A stretch of DNA of 64,000 bases from Phycisphaeraceae bacterium (GTDB lineage Bacteria > Planctomycetota > Phycisphaerae > Phycisphaerales > Phycisphaeraceae): positions 1-64,000 of the forward strand of contig JAJDCS010000029.1 in NCBI GenBank assembly GCA_029260715.1, read 5' to 3'. The notes below the pieces were generated by a model. The model ran no database searches, was not told the origin of the DNA, and was given only the letters and a program-made list of their open reading frames with translations. The translations under genes and the position numbers were made by a program. Below are positions 25,431 to 36,259 of the stretch, piece by piece (the stretch's first letter is position 1; each line of letters opens with the position of its first letter).

Positions 25431-27068
25431 ATGGACGATCCCGACGGGCAGCGTGTCGGTCTTGCCCACATTGAACTGACCGACAAGCCTGTGTTCGACG
25501 GCGTGTACGCCCACCTGGCACAGCCGATATCCGACTACAGCTTTGCAGCCAATTACATCTGGGGCTCATGCCTCAAGCTCTACTGGTCGCGGATCGACCG
25601 GCACGTGTGCGTGTTCGCCAACGGCACGGGCGACTTGACCATGCTCACCCCGCCGATCCCCCAGCCCGGCGCCACCGAGAGCGACCTGCGCGACTGCGTG
25701 GGCAGGTGCTTTGAGGTCATGGACCGGTACAACGATCGGATCGCCGACCGGTCGCGTTCGCGTATCGAGTACGTCTCAGACGAGCTGCTCGAACGGTTCA
25801 GCGCCGCCCCAGGCCTGAGCCTCAGCGCGACGCCCATGAGCGGCGACTACCTCTACGACACGGCCCGGATGATCGACCTGGCCGGCGGGCCGCTCAAGAG
25901 CAAGCGCCACGCGCGGTCGAAGTTCATGAATAGCTGCCCCAACCACCGCACCGCGCCGCTGGACGATTCGCACGTGCCCGCCTGCCACGAGCTTCTTGAC
26001 CTGTGGTGCCGCGTGCGAGACCAAAGCCACGAAGGCGAGGTCAACACCGCCCAGGTCGGCTCGGACATCCTCCGCCACCACGACCTGATCGCCTCGCACA
26101 CCGCCCTGAGTCATTACAAGCAACTGGGCCTGCGCGGCATGGTGCTGCTCGACGGCGACAAGGTGATCGGCTTCACGTTCGGCGAGGCGTTGAGTCCCCA
26201 CCAAGCGTCGATCATGGTCGAGAAGACGCACCCGGATTACCCCGGCTCAGCCCAGTACATCTACAGCGAGTTCTGCCGCTTGTACTGGCAGGACTTCCCG
26301 CTGATCAACGCCGGTGACGACTGGGGCATACCGAGCTTGCGATTCACCAAGCAGAGCTACCGCCCGGTGCGGATTTTGAACAAGTATGTGCTGACGCGCC
26401 AGCCCGTGCCCGTGGTCTCTGGGTATTCCCCGCTGGACCTGCCGCAGGTTCAGCCGGCGCCGGGCCCGGTGTTGTCGACGCCGCTGACCAACCAAGACGC
26501 CACTCAAGCGCAGCCCCAAGCCATCGGCGTATTAACCACGCAAGCCGATAAACAGCCTGAACTGCGTCGTGCAGAGCTTGGCGATGTCGCGACGATTCTG
26601 GGTCTGGAGCGGGCGTGCTTCAAATCGCTTGAAGAGACATTCAACCGCAGGCAGATCAAGAACCTGATCCTCAACCCCCGCGCGACGGTCACGGCTGCGG
26701 TGCTGGACGGCCAAGTCGTGGGCTGGGCGGTGGGTCTGATCCGCCAACACCGCCACAGCCAGTCCGGCCGGCTCTACGCCGTCGCCGTGCACCCCGACCA
26801 CCGCGGCAAGCAGTTGGGCCGAGGCCTTGCCGAGCACGCCCTGCTGAGCCTGTCGCAATTGGGCATCAGCCGCGTGTTTTTGGAGGTGCGCAGCGACAAC
26901 CACACAGCCATCAACCTCTACCGCAAATTAGGCTTCATCGGCCACCGCTTCCTGCCCAAGTACTACGGGCAAGGCGGCCACGGGCTGCGCATGAAGCGGG
27001 TCACGGCGCAGGCGGCGGCCTCACCACCCCCGGTGCCGCAAGAAGCGGACGAGTGTGTGGCGGCGTGA
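25431..27068 (+). CDS. DUF2156 (LPG_synthase_C-like) domain fused to GNAT acetyltransferase
   Basis: 545 residues from the ATG at 25431. Residues about 20-310 match the DUF2156 fold: ISDYSFAANYIW near the start, SKRHARSKFMNSCPNH, LHLLR-type helices, VLLDGDKVIGFTFGEAL and a C-terminal NAGDDWGIPSLRFTKQSYRP. DUF2156 proteins are acyltransferase-like and related to the aminoacyl-phosphatidylglycerol synthase catalytic domain. After a Pro/Gln-rich linker, residues about 375-525 form a RimI-like GNAT domain: LGLERACFKS, GWAVGLIR, AVAVHPDHRGKQLGRGLAEHAL (acetyl-CoA loop) and NHTAINLYRKLGF. The substrate of either half is unknown. Upstream, GATTTT/AAAATC at 25339-25353 and TATGAT at 25359 may be control sites. 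Confidence 0.82.
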   Translation: MDDPDGQRVGLAHIELTDKPVFDGVYAHLAQPISDYSFAANYIWGSCLKLYWSRIDRHVCVFANGTGDLTMLTPPIPQPGATESDLRDCVGRCFEVMDRYNDRIADRSRSRIEYVSDELLERFSAAPGLSLSATPMSGDYLYDTARMIDLAGGPLKSKRHARSKFMNSCPNHRTAPLDDSHVPACHELLDLWCRVRDQSHEGEVNTAQVGSDILRHHDLIASHTALSHYKQLGLRGMVLLDGDKVIGFTFGEALSPHQASIMVEKTHPDYPGSAQYIYSEFCRLYWQDFPLINAGDDWGIPSLRFTKQSYRPVRILNKYVLTRQPVPVVSGYSPLDLPQVQPAPGPVLSTPLTNQDATQAQPQAIGVLTTQADKQPELRRAELGDVATILGLERACFKSLEETFNRRQIKNLILNPRATVTAAVLDGQVVGWAVGLIRQHRHSQSGRLYAVAVHPDHRGKQLGRGLAEHALLSLSQLGISRVFLEVRSDNHTAINLYRKLGFIGHRFLPKYYGQGGHGLRMKRVTAQAAASPPPVPQEADECVAA

Positions 27069-27163
27069 CAAGGGCTTAACTAGCCGCTCGCGCCGCTCAC
27101 GACGCCGTTACGCCTCTGATTTGGCAATCCCACAGCGGGCCACTATCCTTGTCACCCTGTTAA

Positions 27164-28720
<1,557 letters not shown>

Positions 28721-28748
28721 AGCGAAGGCAGCCACTACTAGCGTAGCG

Positions 28749-29615
28749 CTATTCTTCCTTTTTCTTCTTCGGCTCCAGTGCCTTGCCGATGCCTTCGAAG
28801 ACGTTATTCAAGCCCTTCTCGATGTCCTTACCGGCCTTTTCAACGGCTTCGCCGGTTTTCTTGATGGCTTGCTCTCCGGCTTGGCCCACGGCGGTGAGGC
28901 CTTGGCCTAGTCCCTTGATGATCGTGCCGGGGATCGCGTCGGCGCCGGCTTTGATCGTGGCTTCCAGGAAAGCTTTCATGAGTATCCCGACCAGCTTGGA
29001 CATGAGCACGCCCTTGTCCGAATCCGAACCGACGCGATCCAATCGCACCTCCGGGATCTTCAGCGTGGTCACGACGGGCTTCTTGCCCAGTGTGAAGACC
29101 GTGGCGTGGACCGTCACGTCCGTGATCACCACCTCTTCAATCATGAACTTCTTGCCGGGTTGCTGGTCTTTGGGAGCGTCTTTTTCGTCGCTCTGACCAT
29201 CGCCGCTGTCACCGGCATTTTTACCGCCCATGTTGTCGAGGATGACGTTGTAGTTGCCCTTGCCGTCTTTGCTCTCAAGGTTCAGCTCGATGCCGGATAG
29301 TTCCAGCTTTTGGAGCACGACGGTGTCTTTGAGGAGCGAGCCCAATGAGAGCGACACGCCGCCCTTGCCGAGCTTGAGGAAGTGCTCGTTGTCGAACTGT
29401 GGCGGGTTGGCGACTCGCAGCCCGGCCATGCCGAACCGGCCGGTGAATAGGCCGATGTCCGCGTCGTCGAGGTGAGTGTCGACGCCCAGGGCCTGTGTGG
29501 CGCCGATCTCGATGGCGTTTCGCGCGATCCAGTCGATGCCGATGATCACAGCCACGAAGCCCACCGCGGCTGCGACGGCGACGCCGATCAATATTTTTTT
29601 GGCCTTGGGTTTCAT
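28749..29615 (-). CDS. AsmA/DUF748-like membrane-anchored periplasmic protein
   Basis: 288 residues from the ATG at 29615 with an AAGGGG site. One N-terminal membrane helix (about residues 7-29) then a periplasmic beta-rich region: LDDADIGLFTGRFGMAGLRVANPP, LGSLLKDTVVLQKLELSGIELNLE and VVITDVTVHATV follow the AsmA-type pattern of repeats. AsmA-family proteins bridge membranes and are linked to lipid transport. The last ~60 residues are a charged, heptad-like helix ending in a Lys/Glu-rich tail. Convergent with atpD, divergent from ribD. Confidence 0.65.
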   Translation of the reverse strand: MKPKAKKILIGVAVAAAVGFVAVIIGIDWIARNAIEIGATQALGVDTHLDDADIGLFTGRFGMAGLRVANPPQFDNEHFLKLGKGGVSLSLGSLLKDTVVLQKLELSGIELNLESKDGKGNYNVILDNMGGKNAGDSGDGQSDEKDAPKDQQPGKKFMIEEVVITDVTVHATVFTLGKKPVVTTLKIPEVRLDRVGSDSDKGVLMSKLVGILMKAFLEATIKAGADAIPGTIIKGLGQGLTAVGQAGEQAIKKTGEAVEKAGKDIEKGLNNVFEGIGKALEPKKKKEE

Positions 29616-29707
29616 GTGTCCCCTTTTGTAAACCGGTCTATGATTCACCTTGTTGTAGACGCCGTGCGGGGCGCGGCGTGTGTTAGAAGCCGGGCGTTAA
29701 AAAAGCC

Positions 29708-30865
29708 ATGCAGCCACCCAACGGTGAACATTATATGCGGCTGGCGTTGAGCCTAGCCCGTCGCGGGCTGGGGCGGGTCGAGCCGAACCCGATGGTCGGG
29801 GCTGTGTTGGTGCGCGACGGGCGGGTGGTGGCCCAGGGGTGGCACCGTCGTTTCGGCGATGCGCACGCGGAGGCGAACGCGCTGCAACAGTGCCGCGACC
29901 GCGGCGTTGACCCGCGTGGCTGCGACCTGTACGTCACGCTCGAGCCGTGCAACCACCACGGCAAGACGCCGCCTTGCGCCGACGCGATCGTCGAAGCGGG
30001 CGTGGCGCGTGTGTTCATCGCGATGGCCGACCCGAACCGCGACGTGGCTGGGGGCGGTGCCGACAAGCTTCGCCAAGCCGACATCCCCGTCCACCTGGGC
30101 CTGTGCGAGCAAGCAGCCCGGCTGCTCAACGAGCCTTACATCAAGCGCGCCGCCACGGGTCTGCCCTGGGTGATCGCCAAGTGGGCCCAGACGCTCGACG
30201 GCTACATCGCCGCGCGCACGGGCCACAGCCAATGGATCAGCAACGACCGCAGCCGACGGGTTGTGCACCAGCTACGCGGGCGCGTCGATGCGGTCGTGGT
30301 TGGTGTGGGCACGGTGCTGGCTGACGACCCGCTGCTGACCGCGCGGGGCGTGCCCGTGCGTCGCATGGCCAGGCTCGTGGTCGTCGATCCAGATCTGCGA
30401 ATACCGCCCAACGCCAAGCTGCTCCGCTCGCTGGGCGCCGACCCACGCGCCGCGCCGGTGACAGTCGCGGTGAGTGATCAATTGCACGCCAGCCAACCGG
30501 GCAAGCTGGCTGATCTGATATCCCAGGGCGTTGAGGCGATCGCTCTGCCCCCGACCCAAACCGACCCCGGTCGGCTGAGCCTTCAGCCGCTGCTAACGCA
30601 CTTAGCCACAGTCCACAACGCGACCAACGTCTTGGTCGAAGGCGGGTCGAAGCTGGTTAGTAGTATGTTTGAGCAGCGGCTGGTCGATCAGGCGCTGGTG
30701 TTCGTGGCGCCTCGCCTGCTTGGCGACCACGAGGCCGTTGCGCCGTTGCAAGGCTTGGTTTCACAAGAAGCGGGCGATGGGTACGGCTTGACGCTGCTGC
30801 AGGCCAAAAAGCTGGACCACGACGTGATGTTGGATTACCGCATTGATATTGATAAAGCTAAGTGA
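29708..30865 (+). CDS. ribD: Bifunctional riboflavin deaminase-reductase
   Basis: 385 residues. Deaminase domain (about 1-145): HAEANAL and LEPCNHHGKTPPCADAI supply the zinc ligands His, Cys, Cys and the catalytic Glu. Reductase domain (about 150-380): WAQTLDGYIAARTGHSQWIS, VVVGVGTVLADDPLLTAR and VEGGSKLVSSMFEQRLVD. It performs steps two and three of riboflavin synthesis. It is followed 3 bases later by a pterin-synthase-family gene, so the two are cotranscribed; both pathways start from GTP, which makes the pairing sensible. Confidence 0.95.
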   Translation: MQPPNGEHYMRLALSLARRGLGRVEPNPMVGAVLVRDGRVVAQGWHRRFGDAHAEANALQQCRDRGVDPRGCDLYVTLEPCNHHGKTPPCADAIVEAGVARVFIAMADPNRDVAGGGADKLRQADIPVHLGLCEQAARLLNEPYIKRAATGLPWVIAKWAQTLDGYIAARTGHSQWISNDRSRRVVHQLRGRVDAVVVGVGTVLADDPLLTARGVPVRRMARLVVVDPDLRIPPNAKLLRSLGADPRAAPVTVAVSDQLHASQPGKLADLISQGVEAIALPPTQTDPGRLSLQPLLTHLATVHNATNVLVEGGSKLVSSMFEQRLVDQALVFVAPRLLGDHEAVAPLQGLVSQEAGDGYGLTLLQAKKLDHDVMLDYRIDIDKAK

Positions 30866-30868
30866 GCC

Positions 30869-31246
30869 ATGTACGAAGCCGCGATTACAAGGTCGTTTTC
30901 CGCCACGCACGCGATCCGCCTCGGCGACGGGTCGTGGGAGCCGTCACACGGGCACGACTGGCAGGTGAGCGTGACCGTCGCAGCCGACCGGCTCGACGAT
31001 ATAGAAACCGTCATGGACTTCCACGAGCTTGAGAATTTAGTCGATCAAATCATCGCCCAAGCCGACCGAAGCGACCTCAACCAGGTCGGCCCGTTCGCAG
31101 ATGGGCGCGTCAGCCCGACAGCCGAGCGCGTGGCGTGGTGGATCGGAGATAGTTTGAGCGGGTGTTTGCCTCAAGGCGTGTGCCTGGCTCGTGTGGCGGT
31201 GACCGAAGCGCCCGGGTGCGTAGCGGCCTACATCCCCAGCCCGTGA
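30869..31246 (+). CDS. 6-pyruvoyl-tetrahydropterin synthase family protein with PTPS-III-like motif
   Basis: 125 residues. Zinc ligands His14 (SATHAI), His27 and His29 (HGHDW) are present. The catalytic Cys of QueD-type enzymes (C-x-x-x-H-G-H) is absent; instead Glu24 gives E-P-S-H-G-H, the E-x-x-H-G-H pattern reported for PTPS-III, which releases 6-hydroxymethyldihydropterin for folate synthesis. The usual D-H of the catalytic triad appears as D-R (ADRSDLNQ), and Glu of the C-terminal TEAPGC is kept. Likely folate rather than queuosine, but the Arg makes even this uncertain. Cotranscribed with ribD. Confidence 0.8.
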   Translation: MYEAAITRSFSATHAIRLGDGSWEPSHGHDWQVSVTVAADRLDDIETVMDFHELENLVDQIIAQADRSDLNQVGPFADGRVSPTAERVAWWIGDSLSGCLPQGVCLARVAVTEAPGCVAAYIPSP

Positions 31247-31303
31247 CCGGTTTGCCGCTCATATCGAGCCTTTTCCAGCCGATACCCGATACCATGTAGG
31301 CCT

Positions 31304-32443
31304 ATGTTCATCCCGATCCGTACCGACCGAAGCCTCCGTCGCACCCCGTGGGTGAACTACAGCCTGATCGCGACGAATGTGGTCGTGTTTCTGGCGACGA
31401 TGAACGACGCGTCCAAGCACTCGCTGGCGCCGTATTGGCTTACGCCGACGCTGCCGCGGTTGTCTCAGTTCATCACCTACCAATTCCTCCACGCCGACCT
31501 GATGCACCTGCTGGGGAACATGCTGTTCTTGTACGTGTTCGGCAACAGCGTGGAGGACCGGCTGGGTAAGTTCGGCTACTTGTGCTTTTACTTGTCCAGC
31601 GGCGTGGTGGCGGGCCTGGGGCAGGCGCTGGTCGAGCCCAACCCGATCTTGGGCGCCAGCGGCGCGGTGGCGGGTGTTAGCGGGGCGTTCCTGGTGCTGT
31701 TCCCCATGACGAATATCACGATCGCGTACTTTTTTATCTTTATCGGCGCGTTCGAGGTGTCTGGGATGGTGCTGATTTTGTTTCAGATTGCCCAAGACGC
31801 TTTTATGTTCCTTGGCAGGTACGGCGGTGTGGCGTACTTGGCGCACCTGTCGGGCTATGCGTTTGGGATCGTGATCGCGGCTGTTTTTCTGTGGACCAAG
31901 CTTTTGCCGCACGAGCCTTACGACCTGCTGTCGATGATCCGCCACCGCCGGCGACGGGCGCAGTTCGCGGCGATGACGCGTGAAGGCTACCAGCCGTGGG
32001 ACCGCAGCCAGCCCACCGAGCCGAGCCAAGCAGCCAAACTCGAACCGCTAAGCCCGCTGCAGCAGCGTGTGCTGGAAATCCGGTCGCAGATCAACCAAGC
32101 CATCGACGCGCACAACCTCGACCAAGCAGCCGACCTGTACACCCAACTGACGGGTATCGACTCGGGCCAGGCGATGAACCAGCAGCAGCAACTGGATTTG
32201 GCCAACCACCTGATGTCCCAGCGCCGTTACGAGCAGGCAGCCAGCGCGTATGAGCTGTTCCTCAATACTTACACGGGTTACGCCCAGCGTGAGCAGATTC
32301 AGTTGATCCTGGGCCTGGTGTACGGCCGGTACCTCAACCGCCGCCAACGCGCCCGGGAGCTGCTGTCTGCTGCGCTGCCGCGCTTAAGCGACCCGGACCA
32401 GAAACAACTCGCCCAGCAGGTGCTTAACGAAACCTCCAATTAA
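31304..32443 (+). CDS. Rhomboid-family intramembrane serine protease with TPR tail
   Basis: 379 residues. About six or seven membrane helices span residues 18-220. Catalytic Ser is in GASGAVAG and catalytic His in YLAHLSGYAFG; QFLHADLMHLLGNMLFLYVFG carries the His/Asn oxyanion block. After an Arg-rich cytoplasmic linker (RHRRRRAQ), residues about 255-375 are helical TPR-like repeats (AIDAHNLDQAADLYTQL, LMSQRRYEQAASAYELFL). Rhomboids cut membrane proteins within the bilayer; the TPR part may bring substrates or partners. Both catalytic residues are present, so it should be active. Confidence 0.9.
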   Translation: MFIPIRTDRSLRRTPWVNYSLIATNVVVFLATMNDASKHSLAPYWLTPTLPRLSQFITYQFLHADLMHLLGNMLFLYVFGNSVEDRLGKFGYLCFYLSSGVVAGLGQALVEPNPILGASGAVAGVSGAFLVLFPMTNITIAYFFIFIGAFEVSGMVLILFQIAQDAFMFLGRYGGVAYLAHLSGYAFGIVIAAVFLWTKLLPHEPYDLLSMIRHRRRRAQFAAMTREGYQPWDRSQPTEPSQAAKLEPLSPLQQRVLEIRSQINQAIDAHNLDQAADLYTQLTGIDSGQAMNQQQQLDLANHLMSQRRYEQAASAYELFLNTYTGYAQREQIQLILGLVYGRYLNRRQRARELLSAALPRLSDPDQKQLAQQVLNETSN

Positions 32444-32574
32444 GCAGCCAGACTGCCCCACCCGGCACGCTTGGCGCCCGGATTGATGGCGGCGGGCTTT
32501 TGCCTAGAATGACCGTCTCAGGTTCCTCTCACCGGTGCGGATATAATCCCCCTTTTGAGCAACAAAGGCAGTCT

Positions 32575-33804
32575 ATGAATCAACAAATTATCAGCGGCAA
32601 CGCGGTCATCGGCCAGTCGGGCGGCCCCACGGCGGTGATCAACCAATCACTCGTGGGCGTTATCGAGCAGCTACGCACGCACCCGCAGATCGGTAAGATT
32701 CTCGGCTGCCTCCACGGCGTGCGCGGCATCATCGACGACCAGTTCATCGAGTTGCAGGACATCCCCCAGCAGCGCCTCGAGCGCATCGCCCAGACGCCAA
32801 GCGCATCGCTGGGTTCGACCCGCGACAAGCCCAACGCGGAGTACTGCCAGAAAATCTTTGACCACTTCGCCAAGCACGACGTGCGATACTTCTTCTACAT
32901 CGGTGGCAACGACAGCTCCGACACCTGCCGTATCGTTAACGAATTAGGCCAGAAATCAGGATACGAGCTGCGGTGCTTCCACGTGCCTAAAACCATCGAC
33001 AATGATCTGATGCACAACGACCACACGCCCGGGTATCCCTCGGCTGCGAACTTCGTCGCCCAGGCGTTTATGAGCGACGACCTGGACAACCGCGCCCTGC
33101 CGGGCATCAAGATCAACGTGGTCATGGGCCGCCACGCCGGCTTCCTGACCGCCGCCAGCGTCTTGGCCAGGCACAACGACGAAAGCGACGGCCCGCACCT
33201 GATCTACGTCCCCGAGGTCGCGTTCAACGTTGATAAGTTCAAACTCGACGTCGAGCGTATCTACGCCAAGCTGGGGCGGTGCCTGATCGCCGTGAGCGAG
33301 GGCATCCACCGTGAGGGCCACCACAAGCCGATCGCCGCCGAGCTGGCTGAGACGGCACGCGGCAGCGTGGAAACGGACGCCCACAACAACATCGCGCTGT
33401 CGGGCACCGGGGCGCTGGGCGACTACCTGTGCCAGGCGATCCGCGACCACATGGGCGCCGACACCCGCGTGCGGGCCGACACGTTCGGCTATATGCAACG
33501 CTGCTTTATCGGCTCCATCTCCCCCGTCGACGCCCAGGAAGCCAGGATGGCCGGGCGCAAAGCCGCCGACGCGGCGTTGTCCGGCAACCTCGACGGGTCG
33601 ATCGCCATCCAACGCGTCAGTGACTCGCCATACAACGTTGAGTATCAACTCATCGAGTTGTCCACCGTGGCCGGCAAGACCCGGACACTCGACCGCAAAT
33701 ACATTGTGGACGACAACAACATCACCGACGGGTTCAAGCAATACCTAGCCCCGCTGGTGGGCAACCTGCCCGTGGTCGAGTCGCTACGCGGGGGCATCGT
33801 GTAG
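32575..33804 (+). CDS. pfp: PPi-type 6-phosphofructokinase
   Basis: 409 residues from the ATG at 32575 (AAAGG site); the open frame upstream is not conserved. Phosphorylates fructose 6-phosphate. GQSGGPTAVINQSLVG is the N-terminal phosphate loop. The donor site reads GGNDSSDT, with Asn-Asp instead of Asp-Gly of ATP enzymes, and PKTIDNDL contains the Lys linked to pyrophosphate use, followed by MGRHAGFLTA. The enzyme is therefore predicted to be reversible and pyrophosphate-dependent. It stands alone upstream of dnaA. Confidence 0.9.
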   Translation: MNQQIISGNAVIGQSGGPTAVINQSLVGVIEQLRTHPQIGKILGCLHGVRGIIDDQFIELQDIPQQRLERIAQTPSASLGSTRDKPNAEYCQKIFDHFAKHDVRYFFYIGGNDSSDTCRIVNELGQKSGYELRCFHVPKTIDNDLMHNDHTPGYPSAANFVAQAFMSDDLDNRALPGIKINVVMGRHAGFLTAASVLARHNDESDGPHLIYVPEVAFNVDKFKLDVERIYAKLGRCLIAVSEGIHREGHHKPIAAELAETARGSVETDAHNNIALSGTGALGDYLCQAIRDHMGADTRVRADTFGYMQRCFIGSISPVDAQEARMAGRKAADAALSGNLDGSIAIQRVSDSPYNVEYQLIELSTVAGKTRTLDRKYIVDDNNITDGFKQYLAPLVGNLPVVESLRGGIV

Positions 33805-33887
33805 CCCGGAGCGGGTGTAGCGTAATCGCCCGTATGAACTTACAGACCCGGCGTGGGCACAGCGACGCCAGCGTGTGGAATTTTTAG

Positions 33888-33916
33888 TTGACACTACGAC
33901 CCCGACGATTTAGCTT
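33888..33916 (+). promoter_or_regulatory. Weak candidate promoter of dnaA
   Basis: Perfect TTGACA at 33888-33893 with TAGCTT 17 bases later at 33911-33916; the -10 is poor. The 237-bp gap before dnaA also contains GGCGT/ACGCC (33850-33869) and TGTGGAAT, a distant DnaA-box match. Confidence 0.3.
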
Positions 33917-34041
33917 TGATCATTGCGAGGCTGTAATCACAACCCAGCAGGCACGCACTTTAACAAGACGCGCTATGCATCATGCGGCGTCGGGTATGAT
34001 ATTGCGAACGCCCGTTTCCGGATCACAAAGCTAGATCACCC

Positions 34042-35457
34042 ATGGCCGAACTGGATTCAGCACTTTGGTCTGACATGATGGACTACCTGCGTCGGCGCCA
34101 CGCCTCGATCTGCAGGCAGTGGTTTGAGCAGCTCACGCCGCTGTGCCTCGACTCGGGCTTGCTGAAGATCCACACCAGCAACAGCGTGCAGCGGAACTAC
34201 CTCCAGCGCAAGTGCCTCGAGCAGTTCACCGAAGCGGCCCAGGCGTCCACCGGTGCGCTGGTGGCGGTGCGGTTCGTCGGCGATGAAGAAAAAGACGCGC
34301 CGCCCCCTGCGGACCAGTCGCCCAGCGGCACCAACCAGCCCTTCTTCGAGGCAGGCCGATCCGACGAGCACGAAACCCTCGCATACACCGCCACCGCCCA
34401 GGCCGTCGCCACCGAACACGACCCCAGCCTCGACCAGGTCGTGCTCAGCCCCGACTACCGTTTCGACAACTTCGTCACGGGCCCGGGCAACCACCTGGCG
34501 TACGCGGCGTCCGTGGCTGTGGCCAACCAGCCGGGCACCGCTTACAACCCCTTGTTCATCCACGGCGGCGTGGGCCTGGGCAAGACGCACCTGCTCCAGG
34601 CCATCTGCCAGACCATCCTCCAGAACAACCCCAGGATGCGGATCTGCTACCTGTCCTGCGACGCGTTCATCAACCAGTTCATTGATTGCGTCCAGCGTGG
34701 GCAGATGAGCCAGTTCCGCCACCGCTACCGCCATGTGGACGTGCTGGTCATCGACGACATCCACTTCCTGGCCAACCGCGAGCGCACGCAGGAAGAGTTC
34801 TTCCACACGTTCAACGCCCTGTACCAAGCCAACGGGCAGATTGTGCTTTCGAGCGACTCACCGCCAGCGGAGATCCCCCAGCTAGAGGAGCGTCTTGTTA
34901 GCCGCTTCCAGTGGGGCATGGTCACGCACGTCAGCAAGCCTGATTACGAGACCCGCATGGCCATCGTCTACGCCAAGGCCAGCCTGCGCGGCCTGCAGAT
35001 CCCCGACGAAGTCGTCCAGTTCATCGCCAAGCGTATTGAGTCCAACGCTCGTGAGTTGGAGGGCGCGATCACCACCATCCAGGGCCACGCCTCGCTGCAG
35101 AGCCGTCCGATTGATCTGATGCTGGCTCGCGAAGCCCTGGGTGAGCCCGCCGCCAAGCAGGGCAGCCCGCAGGTCACGCTCCAAGACATCATCGGGGCGG
35201 TCACTTCGTTCTACAACGTCAAGCTCAGCGACCTGCAGTCCAAACGCCGCCACAAGTCCATCGCCGGGCCGAGGCAGGTCTGCATGTGGCTGGCACGAAG
35301 ACGCACCCGCTTTAGCCTCGAAGAGATCGGCGGCTACTTCGGCGGCCGGGACCACACCACTGTCATGCACTCGATCAAGACCATCGACGACCGCATCGCC
35401 AAAGACACGGATATGGCCAAGCAAGTTGAGGCTCTAGAAACACTTATCGTTCAATAA
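34042..35457 (+). CDS. dnaA: Chromosomal replication initiator protein DnaA
   Basis: 471 residues. Domain I at about 1-75 (WSDMMDYLRRRHASICRQWF), a low-complexity linker to about 130, the AAA+ domain with HGGVGLGKTHLLQAI (Walker A) and VLVIDDIHFLANRERTQEE (Walker B), and domain IV with the DNA-binding signature GGRDHTTVMHSI near residue 430-445. It melts the origin. dnaN, recF and gyrB do not follow, unlike in many bacteria; an AT-rich non-coding stretch does. Confidence 0.97.
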   Translation: MAELDSALWSDMMDYLRRRHASICRQWFEQLTPLCLDSGLLKIHTSNSVQRNYLQRKCLEQFTEAAQASTGALVAVRFVGDEEKDAPPPADQSPSGTNQPFFEAGRSDEHETLAYTATAQAVATEHDPSLDQVVLSPDYRFDNFVTGPGNHLAYAASVAVANQPGTAYNPLFIHGGVGLGKTHLLQAICQTILQNNPRMRICYLSCDAFINQFIDCVQRGQMSQFRHRYRHVDVLVIDDIHFLANRERTQEEFFHTFNALYQANGQIVLSSDSPPAEIPQLEERLVSRFQWGMVTHVSKPDYETRMAIVYAKASLRGLQIPDEVVQFIAKRIESNARELEGAITTIQGHASLQSRPIDLMLAREALGEPAAKQGSPQVTLQDIIGAVTSFYNVKLSDLQSKRRHKSIAGPRQVCMWLARRRTRFSLEEIGGYFGGRDHTTVMHSIKTIDDRIAKDTDMAKQVEALETLIVQ

Positions 35458-35954
35458 GCCGACATTTACCCGCCTGTCGATATCTCTGTGAAAAAACTGT
35501 GGATTAGTTAGCATCTAGAGATGATCTACTGATGGTTCATGTCACAGCCCGTACGCACCTTTGCCATAGAAGGCCCCATTCCCTCGCAGGCTGATTCTCC
35601 GTCGACAGTTAACCAAGCCTAAAGACCCCCAACTAGACAACTTGCCAACAATTTCGCGTACACCATCAAACACCTTTGTATTCCCTGCTTATGTCTCATT
35701 ACGACCGGCTTTTACACATACCGCCACCACTACTACTGATACGACTATAAATAACTCTATTCTATTAATAGTAAGAGGGAGAGAGGGATACTGAAATGCT
35801 CAAGACTCGTTCCAAGACAAAGATTGTCTGTTGAATGATCCTGGAGGATTTACGGTGTAGGTAGAACGTCCGTATCCACGGTGACAGTGATATAGCGGTG
35901 CAATAAGAAGAATTCTTATGCCGTTGGACTTGATTCCGCTTCAAGAAAAGGAAA
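35458..35954. other. AT-rich non-coding stretch, candidate oriC
   Basis: About 500 bases without a credible gene, clearly AT-richer than the surroundings, directly after dnaA. Near-matches to the DnaA box (TTATnCACA) are TGTGAAAAA at 35487-35495 and TGTGGATTA at 35498-35506 on the minus strand, and TTTTACACA at 35710-35718 on the plus strand. An AT block at about 35740-35775 with CTATTAATAG could be the unwinding site. No box is perfect. Confidence 0.4.
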
Positions 35955-36028
35955 CGAGGGCGACGGGGCTCGAACCCGCAACCTCCGGATCGACAGTCCG
36001 GTGCTCTAACCAATTGAGCTACGCCCCC
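35955..36028 (-). tRNA. tRNA-Asp (anticodon GTC)
   Basis: 74 nt on the minus strand. Acceptor GGGGGCG pairs with CGCCCTC (one G-U); D arm GCTC...GAGC; anticodon stem CCGGA/TCCGG with loop CTGTCGA; T arm GCGGG-TTCGAGC-CCCGT; discriminator G, as expected for Asp. CCA is not encoded. Confidence 0.96.
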
Positions 36029-36068
36029 ACGGCTGTGGGGTCTTGATCCCTTTTTTAGCCAATTCGGC

Positions 36069-36096
36069 AGTGTAGGACGGCTTGGCCGGTTGTCAA
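36069..36096 (-). promoter_or_regulatory. Promoter of tRNA-Asp
   Basis: On the minus strand a perfect TTGACA (36091-36096) and TACACT (36069-36074) with a 16-base spacer, ending about 40 bases upstream of the tRNA. The rest of 36097-36259 shows nothing else. Confidence 0.75.
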
Positions 36097-36259
36097 CCAA
36101 CGGCCGCCAGGTTGGCCACAACGGCTTTCGTCAATAGGAGGGTCGGGTTTACCGCTGGCCTGAGCGCTTGCGTTAGAAGGGACAAGAGGCCCCGCATCCA
36201 TACGTTGTGCCAGTGAGTAAGCGGGTGGGGGGATTGACGCCCCTGGGTGGCCTGCTTGG

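Noticed and set aside
35765-36121. Minus-strand frame of 118 codons
   Set aside because: It reads through the tRNA-Asp gene; its middle part is the well-known false protein produced by translating a tRNA.
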